From an uncultured Chloroflexota bacterium (lineage in GTDB: Bacteria; Chloroflexota; Limnocylindria; Limnocylindrales; CSP1-4), in NCBI GenBank assembly GCA_903928275.1, contig CAIYQJ010000410.1:1-30714 (forward strand): 30,714 nt of DNA, read 5' to 3'. Position numbers and translations under genes: made by a program. The notes under the pieces are model-generated. The model was not told where the DNA came from, made no database searches, and worked only from the letters and a program-made list of their open reading frames with translations. Below are positions 15,089 to 22,716 of this stretch, piece after piece (positions within the stretch are counted from its first letter, which is position 1; each line of letters opens with the position of its first letter).

Positions 15089-15118
15089 GAGGTCGGGCTC
15101 GGAGCCGAGCCCGACCTC
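15089..15118 (+). terminator. Strong hairpin terminator, second of a tandem pair
   Basis: A perfect inverted repeat: GAGGTCGGGCTC, loop GGAGCC, then GAGCCCGACCTC, a 12-bp stem. It is followed by TTCGTT. It separates the 14318-15041 unit from the EamA transporter and supports the EamA start at 15137 rather than further upstream. Confidence 0.65.
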
Positions 15119-15136
15119 TTCGTTCCGCCGGCGATC

Positions 15137-16081
15137 GTGGCGTCGGCGCCGGACGTGGTGGCGGCCGCCTGGGGAGACAGGCGGTCGGCCGAGGCGGGCG
15201 TCCTCTTCGTCATGTTCCTCTGGGCGGCGAACTACGTCGTGGTCAAGCTCGCCGTCTCGGAGACGGCTCCGGCCGGGTTCAACTTCCTCCGCATGGTCGT
15301 CGCGGCCGTCCCGCTCCTCGTGGTGCTGCGCGCCAGGACCGGGACGATCGCGCTCCCGCGCCGCGACCTCGTGGCGATGGCCGCGCTCGGAGCCGTGGGG
15401 TTCTCCCTCTACCAGCTGCTCTGGGGCACGGCGCTCCTCACGACGTCCGCCGGCGATTCCGCGCTCATCATCGGCTCGGCACCGGCGCTCATCGCGCTCC
15501 TGGCCGTCCTCGTGGGCGCGGACCGCTTCACGTGGGGCAAGGCCGCCGGGGTCGCCCTCGCCCTCATCGGGATCGCGTTCATCGTCTCGTCGGAGAGCGG
15601 GTTTCATCTCGAGACGGCCGGGGTCGGCGACGCGCTGACCCTCGGCGCGGCGGCGTGCTGGGCCATCTACGTGGCCGTGGGCACGCCCGTCTTCCGGCGG
15701 GTCTCCGCCGTGGCCGTCGCGGCGTGGGCGGTGACGTTCGGGGCCATCTGGCTGTCCCCGTTCGCCGCCCCCGATCTCCTCCGGGACCCGGGCTCCTACC
15801 TCCAGCCGGGCGCCCTGCTCGCGCTCGCGTACTCGGGCCTCTTCGCCGTCGGGCTCTCGCAGGTCCTCGTCTCCAGGGCGATCCCCGCCCTCGGCCCCAT
15901 CCGCTTCGCGAACATCCAGTTCCTCATGGCGCCGCTCGCGGTGCTCATGGGCGCGATCGCGCTCGGTGAGCAGATCCGCCCCGGCGAGATCGCGGGCGGT
16001 GTCGTCATCGTTGGCGGCGTGCTCCTCTCCCGGCGCGACGTCGCGCTGCCCGCGTGGCTGCGGCGCCTCCGGCCCGCATGA
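15137..16081 (+). CDS. EamA/DMT-superfamily transporter
   Basis: A 314-residue inner-membrane protein with about ten hydrophobic segments and the two-repeat architecture of EamA (DUF6) transporters. The first repeat starts at VLFVMFLWAANYVVVKLAV and includes the GFNFLRMVVAAVPLL and LLTTSAGDSALIIGSAPALI stretches. The second starts near GDALTLGAAACWAIYVAVGTP and ends with ANIQFLMAPLAVLMGAIALGE and GGVVIVGGVLLSRR. Members export amino acids, nucleobases or other metabolites; the substrate is unknown. The GTG start at 15137 lies just after the strong terminator and is the first start in frame; its ribosome-binding site is weak. The stop overlaps the phosphatase start by ATGA, so the two genes are coupled. 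Confidence 0.88.
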   Translation: MASAPDVVAAAWGDRRSAEAGVLFVMFLWAANYVVVKLAVSETAPAGFNFLRMVVAAVPLLVVLRARTGTIALPRRDLVAMAALGAVGFSLYQLLWGTALLTTSAGDSALIIGSAPALIALLAVLVGADRFTWGKAAGVALALIGIAFIVSSESGFHLETAGVGDALTLGAAACWAIYVAVGTPVFRRVSAVAVAAWAVTFGAIWLSPFAAPDLLRDPGSYLQPGALLALAYSGLFAVGLSQVLVSRAIPALGPIRFANIQFLMAPLAVLMGAIALGEQIRPGEIAGGVVIVGGVLLSRRDVALPAWLRRLRPA

Positions 16082-16863
16082 CGTCGAGCGGCCTCCCCGA
16101 CCGGGCGGCGCAGGGGGGCGCCCGCCTCCCGCTCGCGATCCTCATGGACTACGACGGCACGATCTGCCGCACGGACGTCCTCGACAGGATCGCGACGGAT
16201 CGCGCGGTGCGACCCGGGTGGGAGCGGCTCGACGCGGCCTACATGGATGGGCGCATCGGGTCGCGCGAGAACCTCCTGGGGTTCCTCCCGTTCCTGCCGG
16301 CAGATCCGCTGCCCCTCCATGCGATCGCGGAGGCGCAGCCGCACGACCCGACGTTCCCGACGTTCGTCGACCGGGCACGGGAGCTCGGCGCCACGCTCGA
16401 GGTCGTCAGCGACGGCTTCGGCTTCTACGTCGGCCACAACCTTGTGCGGATCGGCGTCCCCGACCTGCCGATCTCGACGGCGGAGATGACCTGGAGCGCG
16501 GCCGGCCCGGCGCTCGCCTTCCCCGCCGGCAACCCGACGTTCCTCGTCTGCGGCACGTGCAAGCGCGAGCGCGTCCTCGCCCACCAGGCGCGCGGGCGCC
16601 ACGTGGCGTTCGTCGGCGACGGGATGAGCGACCGCTACGCCGCTGCACACGCGGACACCGTGTTCGCGAAGGATCGACTCGTCGAGCTGTGCGAGGCGGA
16701 GGAGATCCCGTACCTCCGGTGGGAGACGTTCGACGACATCTCGGCGTGGCTCGCGGCCGTCGCGGCGGTCCCGGGCTCGATCGCGCCGCCGCGCGCCCGG
16801 ACGTTCATCTGCGGGCCCGAGGCCTGGGGTCCCGGGCCGGCGCGACTGCCCGCGGACGGCTGA
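16078..16863 (+). CDS. HAD-superfamily phosphatase (MtnX/SerB-like)
   Basis: A 261-residue HAD hydrolase of subfamily IB-like architecture. Motif I is MDYDGTICRTD, with nucleophile Asp24 and acid/base Asp26. Motif II is VVSDGFGFYV. Motif III/IV is FVGDGMSDRYAAAHADTVFAK. The pattern D-Y-D-G-T-I and G-D-G-x-S-D resembles MtnX (methylthiopentenyl phosphate phosphatase) and related phosphatases, but the substrate cannot be assigned, and no methionine-salvage genes are nearby. The ATG at 16078 overlaps the EamA stop codon; an upstream in-frame start at 16054 would lie inside EamA. It is convergent with yjbQ, with a 33-bp tandem repeat between the two. Confidence 0.85.
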   Translation: MTSSGLPDRAAQGGARLPLAILMDYDGTICRTDVLDRIATDRAVRPGWERLDAAYMDGRIGSRENLLGFLPFLPADPLPLHAIAEAQPHDPTFPTFVDRARELGATLEVVSDGFGFYVGHNLVRIGVPDLPISTAEMTWSAAGPALAFPAGNPTFLVCGTCKRERVLAHQARGRHVAFVGDGMSDRYAAAHADTVFAKDRLVELCEAEEIPYLRWETFDDISAWLAAVAAVPGSIAPPRARTFICGPEAWGPGPARLPADG

Positions 16864-16890
16864 CGCCACCGGGCCGTGCGATCGCTCCGG

Positions 16891-16956
16891 GCCTCGCCGA
16901 GCCGGGCGACCGACTACTCGCCCGCCTCGCCGAGCCGGGCGACCGGCTACTCGCCC
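16891..16956. repeat. 33-bp tandem duplication covering the 3' end of yjbQ
   Basis: Two adjacent 33-bp units (16891-16923 and 16924-16956) differ at one position (CCGACTAC versus CCGGCTAC). The second unit includes the yjbQ stop codon and its last codons; the first copies that end into the spacer. Each unit contains a short hairpin (AGCCGG-GCGA-CCGGCT in the second unit, imperfect in the first), so it may act as a bidirectional terminator between the convergent genes. Confidence 0.8.
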
Positions 16957-17447
16957 ATCACCGTGAAGTGCACCGTCCGGTCGCGCGACCGCATGCCGTC
17001 GAAGTCGACGAAGTAGATGCGGCCGAACTCACCGAGCTCCATGCGCCCGTCGACGACCGGGATCGTCTCCGACCGGCCGACGAGCCCCGACCGGATGTGG
17101 GCGTCGGTGTTGAGGCTCCAGACGGCCTGCTCCCCGAGGTCCTGCGTCGCGTGCGCGATGTGCTTCGGACCCGGGTGGAGGTACTGGCCCTCGTGCCGGC
17201 ACGTGGGGACGAGCACCTCGAGCCGATCGAGCATGTCCTGGAGGAGGTGCTCGGTCCCGTCGAACAGCCTGTCGTGTGATTCCTCCTGGATGATCACGCT
17301 GCAGGTCGTGTGCTGGGAGTAGACGGTGATCGTGCCCATCCCGATCCCGGACCCGGCGACCGCCTCCGCGGCCGCGGCGGTCACGTCGTGGAACATCGGC
17401 TTGCGCAGGTCGCTGTGGACCGCGGCGACCTCGTGGTGGACGGTCAT
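16947..17447 (-). CDS. yjbQ: YjbQ-family protein (UPF0047, secondary thiamine-phosphate synthase type)
   Basis: A 166-residue cytosolic protein with family signatures TVYSQHTTCSVIIQEE (His46), HPGPKHIAHATQDLGEQAVW, and the C-terminal GRIYFVDFDG. E. coli YjbQ has been reported to have weak thiamine-phosphate synthase activity, but its biological role is unclear. At 166 residues it is slightly longer than the usual ~135-140. The ATG overlaps the upstream TIM stop codon (ATGA), so it is translated with the sugar operon. Conserved location at the end of a carbohydrate operon could mean repair or hydrolysis of a phosphorylated intermediate; this is inference only. Confidence 0.87.
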   Translation of the reverse strand: MTVHHEVAAVHSDLRKPMFHDVTAAAAEAVAGSGIGMGTITVYSQHTTCSVIIQEESHDRLFDGTEHLLQDMLDRLEVLVPTCRHEGQYLHPGPKHIAHATQDLGEQAVWSLNTDAHIRSGLVGRSETIPVVDGRMELGEFGRIYFVDFDGMRSRDRTVHFTVMGE

Positions 17448-18202
17448 GGGTGTCCTGTCCTCTCTGTCCACGCGCGGTGGACCGCCTCGATCATCGCGGT
17501 CATCGTCGCGATGGGGTCTTCCGACTTCAGGATCGCGCTCGTCGAGCCCGTGCCACCCACCCCGAGCGCGATCATCCGTGCGGCGTCCTCCGGGGTCCGC
17601 ACCCCGGCCCCGCACATGACGACGACCGACGGGTCGATGCGGCCGACGAGCTCCACGGCCCGCTCGACGAACCCCGGGAGCTCCGTGGCGGCGGACCGGC
17701 CGGTCGCGATGAGGTCCGGCGGCTCCGCGAGCACGATGTCCGGGCCGAGCATCGCGACGGCCGCCGCCTCCTCCGGGGAGTCGCAGCAGACGATCGTCGC
17801 GAGCCCCGTCTCGCGCGCCCGACCGATCGAGCGGTCGATGTCCGCGAGCGTCAGCCGGTGCTCGGCGTGGTTCAGGAGCGTCCCCACCGCACCCGCGTCG
17901 CGGAGGGCCTCGGCGAGCACGTAGCCGACCCCGCGCCCAACGGGCACGGGGTCCATGTGCTGTGCGAACACGAGGAGGTCGTGCGTCGCCGCCACGACGG
18001 CCGGGATGTCGACGTGCTGGGGGTCGAAGACGATCCGGACGTCGAGCTCCCGGGCGAGGCGGTCGGCCGCTTCGGCGAGGCGGACGGCGTCCGCGCCCCA
18101 CATGTACCCCTTCAGGCCCATCTCGAAGATGGGCGGGCGGATGCGCGGGGCGCGGGCCCCCGTCATGCCGTCGACGGCGTCCACGCCGCGGGCGTCGGTC
18201 AC
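17444..18202 (-). CDS. Archaeal-type triosephosphate isomerase (TIM barrel)
   Basis: TIM interconverts dihydroxyacetone phosphate and glyceraldehyde 3-phosphate. The sequence follows the short archaeal type rather than bacterial TpiA: the catalytic Lys lies in EMGLKGYMW, then FAQHMDPV, GAVGTLLNHAEHR with the catalytic His, AEPPDLIATG with the catalytic Glu, and MCGAGVRTPEDAARMIALGV for phosphate binding. Length is 252 residues from the GTG at 18202, which overlaps the isomerase stop (GTGA), or 240 from an ATG at 18166; neither has a clear Shine-Dalgarno sequence, so coupling is likely. In this operon it would convert DHAP from the aldolase. A related activity, isomerising a tetrulose phosphate as in erythritol pathways, is an alternative. 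Confidence 0.85.
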   Translation of the reverse strand: MTDARGVDAVDGMTGARAPRIRPPIFEMGLKGYMWGADAVRLAEAADRLARELDVRIVFDPQHVDIPAVVAATHDLLVFAQHMDPVPVGRGVGYVLAEALRDAGAVGTLLNHAEHRLTLADIDRSIGRARETGLATIVCCDSPEEAAAVAMLGPDIVLAEPPDLIATGRSAATELPGFVERAVELVGRIDPSVVVMCGAGVRTPEDAARMIALGVGGTGSTSAILKSEDPIATMTAMIEAVHRAWTERTGHP

Positions 18203-19587
18203 ACGATCACGGCGTCGATGCCGAGCATGTCCGCGAGAGCGACGAGCTGGCTCGTCCAGCGGCCGCGTGCGGCGCCCATGTGGTGCGTGGCCCCGGCCTG
18301 GCACCACGCGTCGCACCAGTCCGCGATGGGGAGCGTGTCGTGGCGGAAGAGCGTCTGCGGCGCGGAGATGGGGCGCGGCGGGAACGGGAGCAGCTCGCCC
18401 TCGGAGATGACGAACCGCCACACGCCCTCGCCCACCGTCACCAGCGCGAGGTTCGTGATGGGCCCGGGCTCGTATGCGAACTCGAAGCCGGCCCCGAACC
18501 CGTGGACGCCCTGGTAGTAGATGGAGTGCTTCACCTTCACGGCGCCGGGTGTCTCCATCGCGGGGTTCCCGTGCCCGTCGTGACTGAACATCACCGCCTC
18601 GTTGTCGAAGTCGATGACGTAGTTCTCCAGCGTGGTCGCGGTCCCGGCGAGCTCCTGCATGATCAGCTGCGCGACGGCCGTGTTGACGTCACCCTCGGGC
18701 GACGCCGGGATGCCGATCTCGCAGAGGCGGCCGGTCCCGTACGACGGGATGATGCCGATGCGAGGGTCGGTGAGCCAGACCTGGTCGAAGGCGGTGAAGG
18801 CGTCGAACCCGTGCTCCTTCGTCACGGATTCGAGCGCGAGCGCGAGGCGGACGGAGCGCTCGAACAGCTCGGGCTCCATCTCGACCGCGTACTTCGCGCT
18901 CTCGGCGGCGACGAGCGCGTCCACGTCCGCCTGCGGGATCTCGCCGAAGCGGACCGCGATCTTCTCCGGCTCCAGCGGCCACACGACCGGGCCCACGTCC
19001 TGGCGGAGCGAGAGCCCGTCGAACATGAGGTCCGTCATGCCCTCGAAGTGGTGGCCGACGAGCGCGATGCGCGCCTCGTTCAGGCGCCGGCGGATCGCGG
19101 CGGCCTGGATCGTCTCGCGGAGGCGGCGGCGGCCGTCGGGGTCGTCCCAGTGGGACGTGACCATCGTGAAGTCGCGGCCCGTGCGGATGAGGACGGCCGT
19201 GAGCTCGGGCATGCCGGCCATGCCGGAGTTGAGCATGACGACGTCGAAGCCGTCGTCCTCGCCCAGGCGGCGGACCTTCTGGGTGTTCCAGACGAGCACC
19301 GGCGCGGTCGTGTCGAGCAGCACGCGGGCAGGGATGAGCCCCTTCGTATAGGCGAGCTCGCACGCGACGATGATGTCCACGTCCTCGGCGTTGAAGAGTC
19401 GCGCGGCCGCGGCGGCCTGGTGCTCCTCCTCCACGAGCCCCGCGTGGACGACGTCGCCGTACTGGGCGAGCGTGTCGGCGATCTCCTGCGCGGCCGCCGT
19501 CGCGGCCGGCCGCATGTGCGCCGTCTTGTTGTAGTCGTCCTCGAGGAGCGCCATGACCAGGACGCCGATCTTCGCCTTCGCCGCCAT
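18199..19587 (-). CDS. L-arabinose/L-fucose isomerase-family sugar isomerase
   Basis: A 462-residue aldose-ketose isomerase. The fold and motifs follow AraA/FucI-type enzymes. The four metal and catalytic residues of L-arabinose isomerase appear to be present: Glu298 (SPEGDVNTAV), Glu321 (TTLENYVIDF), His336 (MFSHDGHG) and His435/436 (GATHHMGAARGRW). They bind Mn and shuttle hydrogen between C1 and C2. The ATG at 19587 is preferred to an open start at 19632 because GGGAGG lies 7 nt upstream. It sits 41 bp after the FGGY kinase gene and overlaps the TIM start. The substrate could be a pentose or a 6-deoxyhexose such as arabinose or fucose, but family membership does not decide. Confidence 0.87.
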   Translation of the reverse strand: MAAKAKIGVLVMALLEDDYNKTAHMRPAATAAAQEIADTLAQYGDVVHAGLVEEEHQAAAAARLFNAEDVDIIVACELAYTKGLIPARVLLDTTAPVLVWNTQKVRRLGEDDGFDVVMLNSGMAGMPELTAVLIRTGRDFTMVTSHWDDPDGRRRLRETIQAAAIRRRLNEARIALVGHHFEGMTDLMFDGLSLRQDVGPVVWPLEPEKIAVRFGEIPQADVDALVAAESAKYAVEMEPELFERSVRLALALESVTKEHGFDAFTAFDQVWLTDPRIGIIPSYGTGRLCEIGIPASPEGDVNTAVAQLIMQELAGTATTLENYVIDFDNEAVMFSHDGHGNPAMETPGAVKVKHSIYYQGVHGFGAGFEFAYEPGPITNLALVTVGEGVWRFVISEGELLPFPPRPISAPQTLFRHDTLPIADWCDAWCQAGATHHMGAARGRWTSQLVALADMLGIDAVIV

Positions 19588-19628
19588 CGTGTTCCTCCCG
19601 TCGTCTCGTCTGTCCGTCGCGTGTCGCG

Positions 19629-21152
19629 TCATGTCCGGTCCGGCGCGAACATCGGCCGGACCGCGTCGAAGAGCATGAGGTACCGAGCGTACGCCTCGTC
19701 ATAGGCCGGCCGGGCGGCCGGGTCGGGCTCGTACCGGTCTTTGGTCGCCACCGCCGCGGCGCTCGCCGCGCCGAGGTCCGCGAACACGCCGGCCGCCACG
19801 CCCGCGAGCATCGCGTCCCCGCGCAGCGCCGCGTCCTCGCCCTCGAGCGTGACGACGGGGAGCCCGCAGGCGTCCGCCTTGATCCGGTTCCACAGCCCGC
19901 TCCGCGACCCGCCGCCGTGTGACCGGACCTCGGTCGCGGGTGCCCCCGCGGCCTCGAGGAGCTCGAGGTTGCGGCGGAGCATGAACGCGATCGCCTCGAG
20001 GATGGCGCGCACAGCGTGGCCCTTCCCGTGCCGGAGCGTGAACCCGTAGAAGGCGGCACGCGCCTCCGGCTCGTACTCGGGACTGAACGCACCGGCGAGG
20101 TGGGGGAGCATCGTGAGGCCCTCCGCCCCGGGCGGGACCTCGGCCGCGAGCGACGTGAGCAGGTCGTACGCGCTCGTCCCATCGACCGCGGCCCGCGCCA
20201 TCTCCTCGCCGCCGAAACGGTCGCGGAACCAGGTGAGTGCCATGCCACCGGTGGGGCAGACCGGGCAGTACAGGTAGCGATCGGGCGCCGAATGGACGTA
20301 GACCGGCGTCTGCCGGGTCGGGTCACCGTCGGGGCGGGCCACCGATGCCTGCACCGTGAGCGCCCCCCCGGTGCTCTCCGACACGACGCCCGCGCCGACG
20401 TTCCCGACGCCGACGGCGCCGGCGCCCTGGTCCATGCCCCCGGCGACGACGAGGACCGACCGCGGCAGGCCCAGCGCCTCCGCCGCGGAGGCCGACAGCG
20501 TGCCCGCGACCTCGCCCGGCCGGATGAGCTCGGGGAGCCGCTCCGGCCCGATCCCGACCGCCTCGAGCATGGGCGGCCACCAGCCATGCGCCCGGATGTC
20601 ATAGAGCAGCGATGTGCACGCGACGCCGCCCTCCGAGACGAACCGGCCGGTGAGCCCGTGGAGGATGAGGTCCTCCACGAGGAGGAAGCGGCTGGCGGCG
20701 GCGAAGGTGGCCGGTTCGTGGCGTCGCAGCCAGAGGATCTTGCACGCCGGCCATGTCGGGACGACCGCGGGGACGCCGGTCGCGTCGTAGATCGCGGCCG
20801 CATCGAACCGCTCGCCGATCTCGCGCGCCTCGGCGAGCGCGCGGTTGTCGAGCCACACGATGGCGGGCCCCACGGCCTGTCCGCGCGCATCGACGGGGGT
20901 GACGGTCTCGCCCTGGCTGGACACGCCGATCGCCGCGACGGTCGACGGGTCGACGGCGGTGGCCGCGAGGACGCGCCCGATCGCCGAGGTGGCGGCATGC
21001 CAGTAGAGCTCGGCGTGGAGCTCGGCGCGATCCGGCGCCGGGTGGTCGAGGCGGTACTCCTCGGCCGCGACGGCGACCATGCGGCCGTCGTCGGCGAGAA
21101 GCCCGGCCTTGACCGCGGTCGTGCCGACGTCGAGCCCGATCAGGTGGCGCAC
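19629..21152 (-). CDS. FGGY-family carbohydrate kinase (xylulokinase-like)
   Basis: A 507-residue sugar kinase with two actin-like domains. The N-terminal phosphate-1 motif is GLDVGTTAVKAGL with Asp8. The substrate loop is VVAGGMDQGAGAVGVG near the middle, with a catalytic Asp in GGMDQ. The adenosine motif is SHGGGSRSGLWNRIKADACG, followed by LPVVTLEGEDAALRGDAMLAG. Homologues phosphorylate xylulose, fuculose, ribulose, glycerol or AI-2. The GTG start has GGGAG 10 nt upstream. It is the second gene of the minus-strand operon, 18 bp after the aldolase and just ahead of the isomerase, so it most likely phosphorylates the ketose made by that isomerase. Exact substrate is unknown. Confidence 0.92.
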   Translation of the reverse strand: MRHLIGLDVGTTAVKAGLLADDGRMVAVAAEEYRLDHPAPDRAELHAELYWHAATSAIGRVLAATAVDPSTVAAIGVSSQGETVTPVDARGQAVGPAIVWLDNRALAEAREIGERFDAAAIYDATGVPAVVPTWPACKILWLRRHEPATFAAASRFLLVEDLILHGLTGRFVSEGGVACTSLLYDIRAHGWWPPMLEAVGIGPERLPELIRPGEVAGTLSASAAEALGLPRSVLVVAGGMDQGAGAVGVGNVGAGVVSESTGGALTVQASVARPDGDPTRQTPVYVHSAPDRYLYCPVCPTGGMALTWFRDRFGGEEMARAAVDGTSAYDLLTSLAAEVPPGAEGLTMLPHLAGAFSPEYEPEARAAFYGFTLRHGKGHAVRAILEAIAFMLRRNLELLEAAGAPATEVRSHGGGSRSGLWNRIKADACGLPVVTLEGEDAALRGDAMLAGVAAGVFADLGAASAAAVATKDRYEPDPAARPAYDEAYARYLMLFDAVRPMFAPDRT

Positions 21153-21170
21153 CGGGACGGGACTCCCGTG

Positions 21171-21986
21171 CTACTCGAGGCCGTGCTTCTCGGCGGCCGC
21201 ACCCGGCTCCGCGCCCTGCTTCACGACCTCCTGGAGTGCCTCGAGGAAGCGCTCCGGGCTCCGTGCGCCGACCACGTTGCGCCCGAACACGACGCCGCGC
21301 GCGCCGTCGCGCACCGCGGTCGCCGCAAGCTCGAGCGCGTCCAGCTCGCGGGGCGTCTTCTGCGAGCCGAGCGCCAGGATCGGGACGGGCGTGGAGCGGA
21401 CGATCTCGGCGAACCGGGCGCCGGTGTGGAACGTCTTCACGAGGTCCGCCCCGAGCTCGGCGACGATCCGGCACCCGATGGCGATCTGCTCGTGGCGCTC
21501 TTCCGGCGGGATGTCCTCGTGGCCGGCCGGGTAGACCTCGCCGACGAGCGGCACGCCCACGACGCGCTTCTCGGCGACGCACGCAGCGACCTGGGCCACG
21601 TTCTCCGCGTCCACCGCCTCCGAGCCGGTCCTGATCGACATGCCGGCGAGCACGATGTCCGCGCCGAGCGCGACGGCCTGGGCGGCGGAGATCATCGGGA
21701 CGCTACGGCTCTCGTGGTATCCCCACTGGGTGGCGTACTGCGTCCCCCAGTTCAGCCGCAGCATCATCGCCGGGGCTCCGCGTCGCTCGAAGACGGAGCT
21801 CACGTGCGCGACCATGCCCGGCGCCAGGAGGATCGCGTCCGCGCCGCCGAGGCGATCGACGACCGGCCGGAGGTCCTCGAAGCCGGGGCGGGGGCCGTTG
21901 TAGAGGCCGTGGTCGACCGCGACGACGACGACGTTGCCACCCCCGTCGAAGAGTCGCTTGAGCCTGATGTCCTGGCCGGTGGTCAC
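21171..21986 (-). CDS. Class I aldolase of the DhnA/LsrF (DeoC/FbaB) family
   Basis: A 271-residue TIM-barrel Schiff-base aldolase. The landmarks are VVAVDHGLYNGP (Asp25-His26), LVGEVYP (Glu150), GADLVKTFHTG with the Schiff-base Lys184, LALGSQKT, and a C-terminal phosphate-binding GVVFGRNVVGA. The family includes archaeal-type fructose-bisphosphate aldolase, LsrF and ADH synthase. The GTG start at 21986 is chosen because GGAGG lies 7 nt upstream; an ATG at 22019 is open but has no such site. It is the first gene of the minus-strand operon, behind a good promoter. It most likely cleaves the phosphorylated ketose from the FGGY kinase to a triose phosphate and an aldehyde. Thiolase activity as in LsrF is an alternative. 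Confidence 0.87.
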   Translation of the reverse strand: MTTGQDIRLKRLFDGGGNVVVVAVDHGLYNGPRPGFEDLRPVVDRLGGADAILLAPGMVAHVSSVFERRGAPAMMLRLNWGTQYATQWGYHESRSVPMISAAQAVALGADIVLAGMSIRTGSEAVDAENVAQVAACVAEKRVVGVPLVGEVYPAGHEDIPPEERHEQIAIGCRIVAELGADLVKTFHTGARFAEIVRSTPVPILALGSQKTPRELDALELAATAVRDGARGVVFGRNVVGARSPERFLEALQEVVKQGAEPGAAAEKHGLE

Positions 21987-22115
21987 GGGCGGTCCTCCAA
22001 GAGATTGGCGCCCGGCCATGCCGGACGGGTGGCGCCGGGCGCTGCCGGCCCGTCCCGAGGGGCGCGGCCGGGCGGCCCCATGCGGGCGATGCGAGATGCG
22101 CGACGTTCGTCCGAC

Positions 22116-22143
22116 AGGCTAGCACAAGGTCGTTCGACGTCAA
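22116..22143 (-). promoter_or_regulatory. Sigma70-type promoter of the aldolase-kinase-isomerase operon
   Basis: On the minus strand, TTGACG (22143-22138), a 16-bp spacer, then TAGCCT (22121-22116), with TGC in front of the -10 giving an extended -10. Initiation near 22109 yields a leader of about 120 nt to the GTG at 21986. It is one of the two best promoters in the window. Confidence 0.6.
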
Positions 22144-22147
22144 GCCG

Positions 22148-22185
22148 GTTGTGTTTTGTATATGTCTGGTTTGGTGTTCGTTTCC
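22148..22185. promoter_or_regulatory. AT-rich repeated tract: candidate operator or UP element
   Basis: A conspicuously T-rich, low-GC island in an otherwise high-GC window, directly upstream of the minus-strand -35 box. It holds three related blocks about 12-13 bp apart: TGTGTTTTG at 22150, TGTCTGGTTTG at 22163, TGTTCGTTT at 22175. This fits a direct-repeat operator for the DeoR-type regulator encoded at 25920, or an UP element. Neither is proven. Confidence 0.35.
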
Positions 22186-22357
22186 GGGTTCTCTTCGTGA
22201 CTGCTCGCGGGCGTGTCGACAACCTGCCCGCCTCTCGCGATCACCCCGTGGCCCCTCGCGGGCGCATCCGCGCCGAAGAGCGGCCGGCCGTGCGCCGGCG
22301 AAGAGCAAGACACTCGGTGGCCGTGTCGCCGGCGAACGGAGCGTCCCGGTGCGCGTT

Positions 22358-22388
22358 CCGAACGGGCCTCGTGACCGTTTGTGTTCGG
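22358..22388. promoter_or_regulatory. Inverted repeat CCGAAC...GTTCGG upstream of the ABC promoter
   Basis: A 6-bp arm inverted repeat (22358-22363 and 22383-22388) with a 19-bp spacer that ends 2 bp before the -35 box at 22390. Its position suits an operator for the transporter operon. Short arms make a chance match possible. Confidence 0.3.
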
Positions 22389-22389
22389 A

Positions 22390-22419
22390 TTGACGCGCCT
22401 CTTGCGTTCGCGTTAGTGT
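22390..22419 (+). promoter_or_regulatory. Sigma70-type promoter of the sugar ABC transporter operon
   Basis: TTGACG (22390-22395), an 18-bp spacer, then TAGTGT (22414-22419). Initiation near 22426 gives an unusually long leader of about 290 nt before the GTG at 22717. I see no recognisable riboswitch in that leader. Together with the minus-strand promoter it makes the 22020-22716 spacer a divergent control region. Confidence 0.55.
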
Positions 22420-22716
22420 GCAGACGTGCGCGGTGCACCGTGACCCATGACGCGTGTGTCGGGCATGGGACATCGCAACCGTGATCCCGGGTGCCGTTCG
22501 TCCAAGCCGGCACGCAGAGGAGTGGGAGCCACACGTAGACGCCGTCGTGGTCGCACGGAGGACCCTGCGCCGCTGCACCGGGCCAGCGAGAAGACCGAGG
22601 ATCGGTCCGGGCGCGGTGGGAAGCACGGGGCGGGCACATCGCCTCCGAGAGGCAGATGTCCCGGTGCGATCGGGCGGCCGCCTGGCGGGCAGCCCGCAGG
22701 CTGAAAGGAGACACAG

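Noticed and set aside
16891..16956. 33-bp tandem units as a minimal CRISPR array
   Set aside because: The units are directly adjacent with no spacer between them, include a gene stop codon, and there are no cas genes.
17962..19704. 580-residue plus-strand open frame opposite the sugar isomerase
   Set aside because: Antisense shadow of a conserved isomerase with intact catalytic residues; Arg/Val/His-rich throughout.
20016..22484. 822-residue plus-strand open frame opposite the kinase and aldolase genes
   Set aside because: Antisense to two well-supported enzymes, biased composition, no motif; it also runs across the divergent promoter region.
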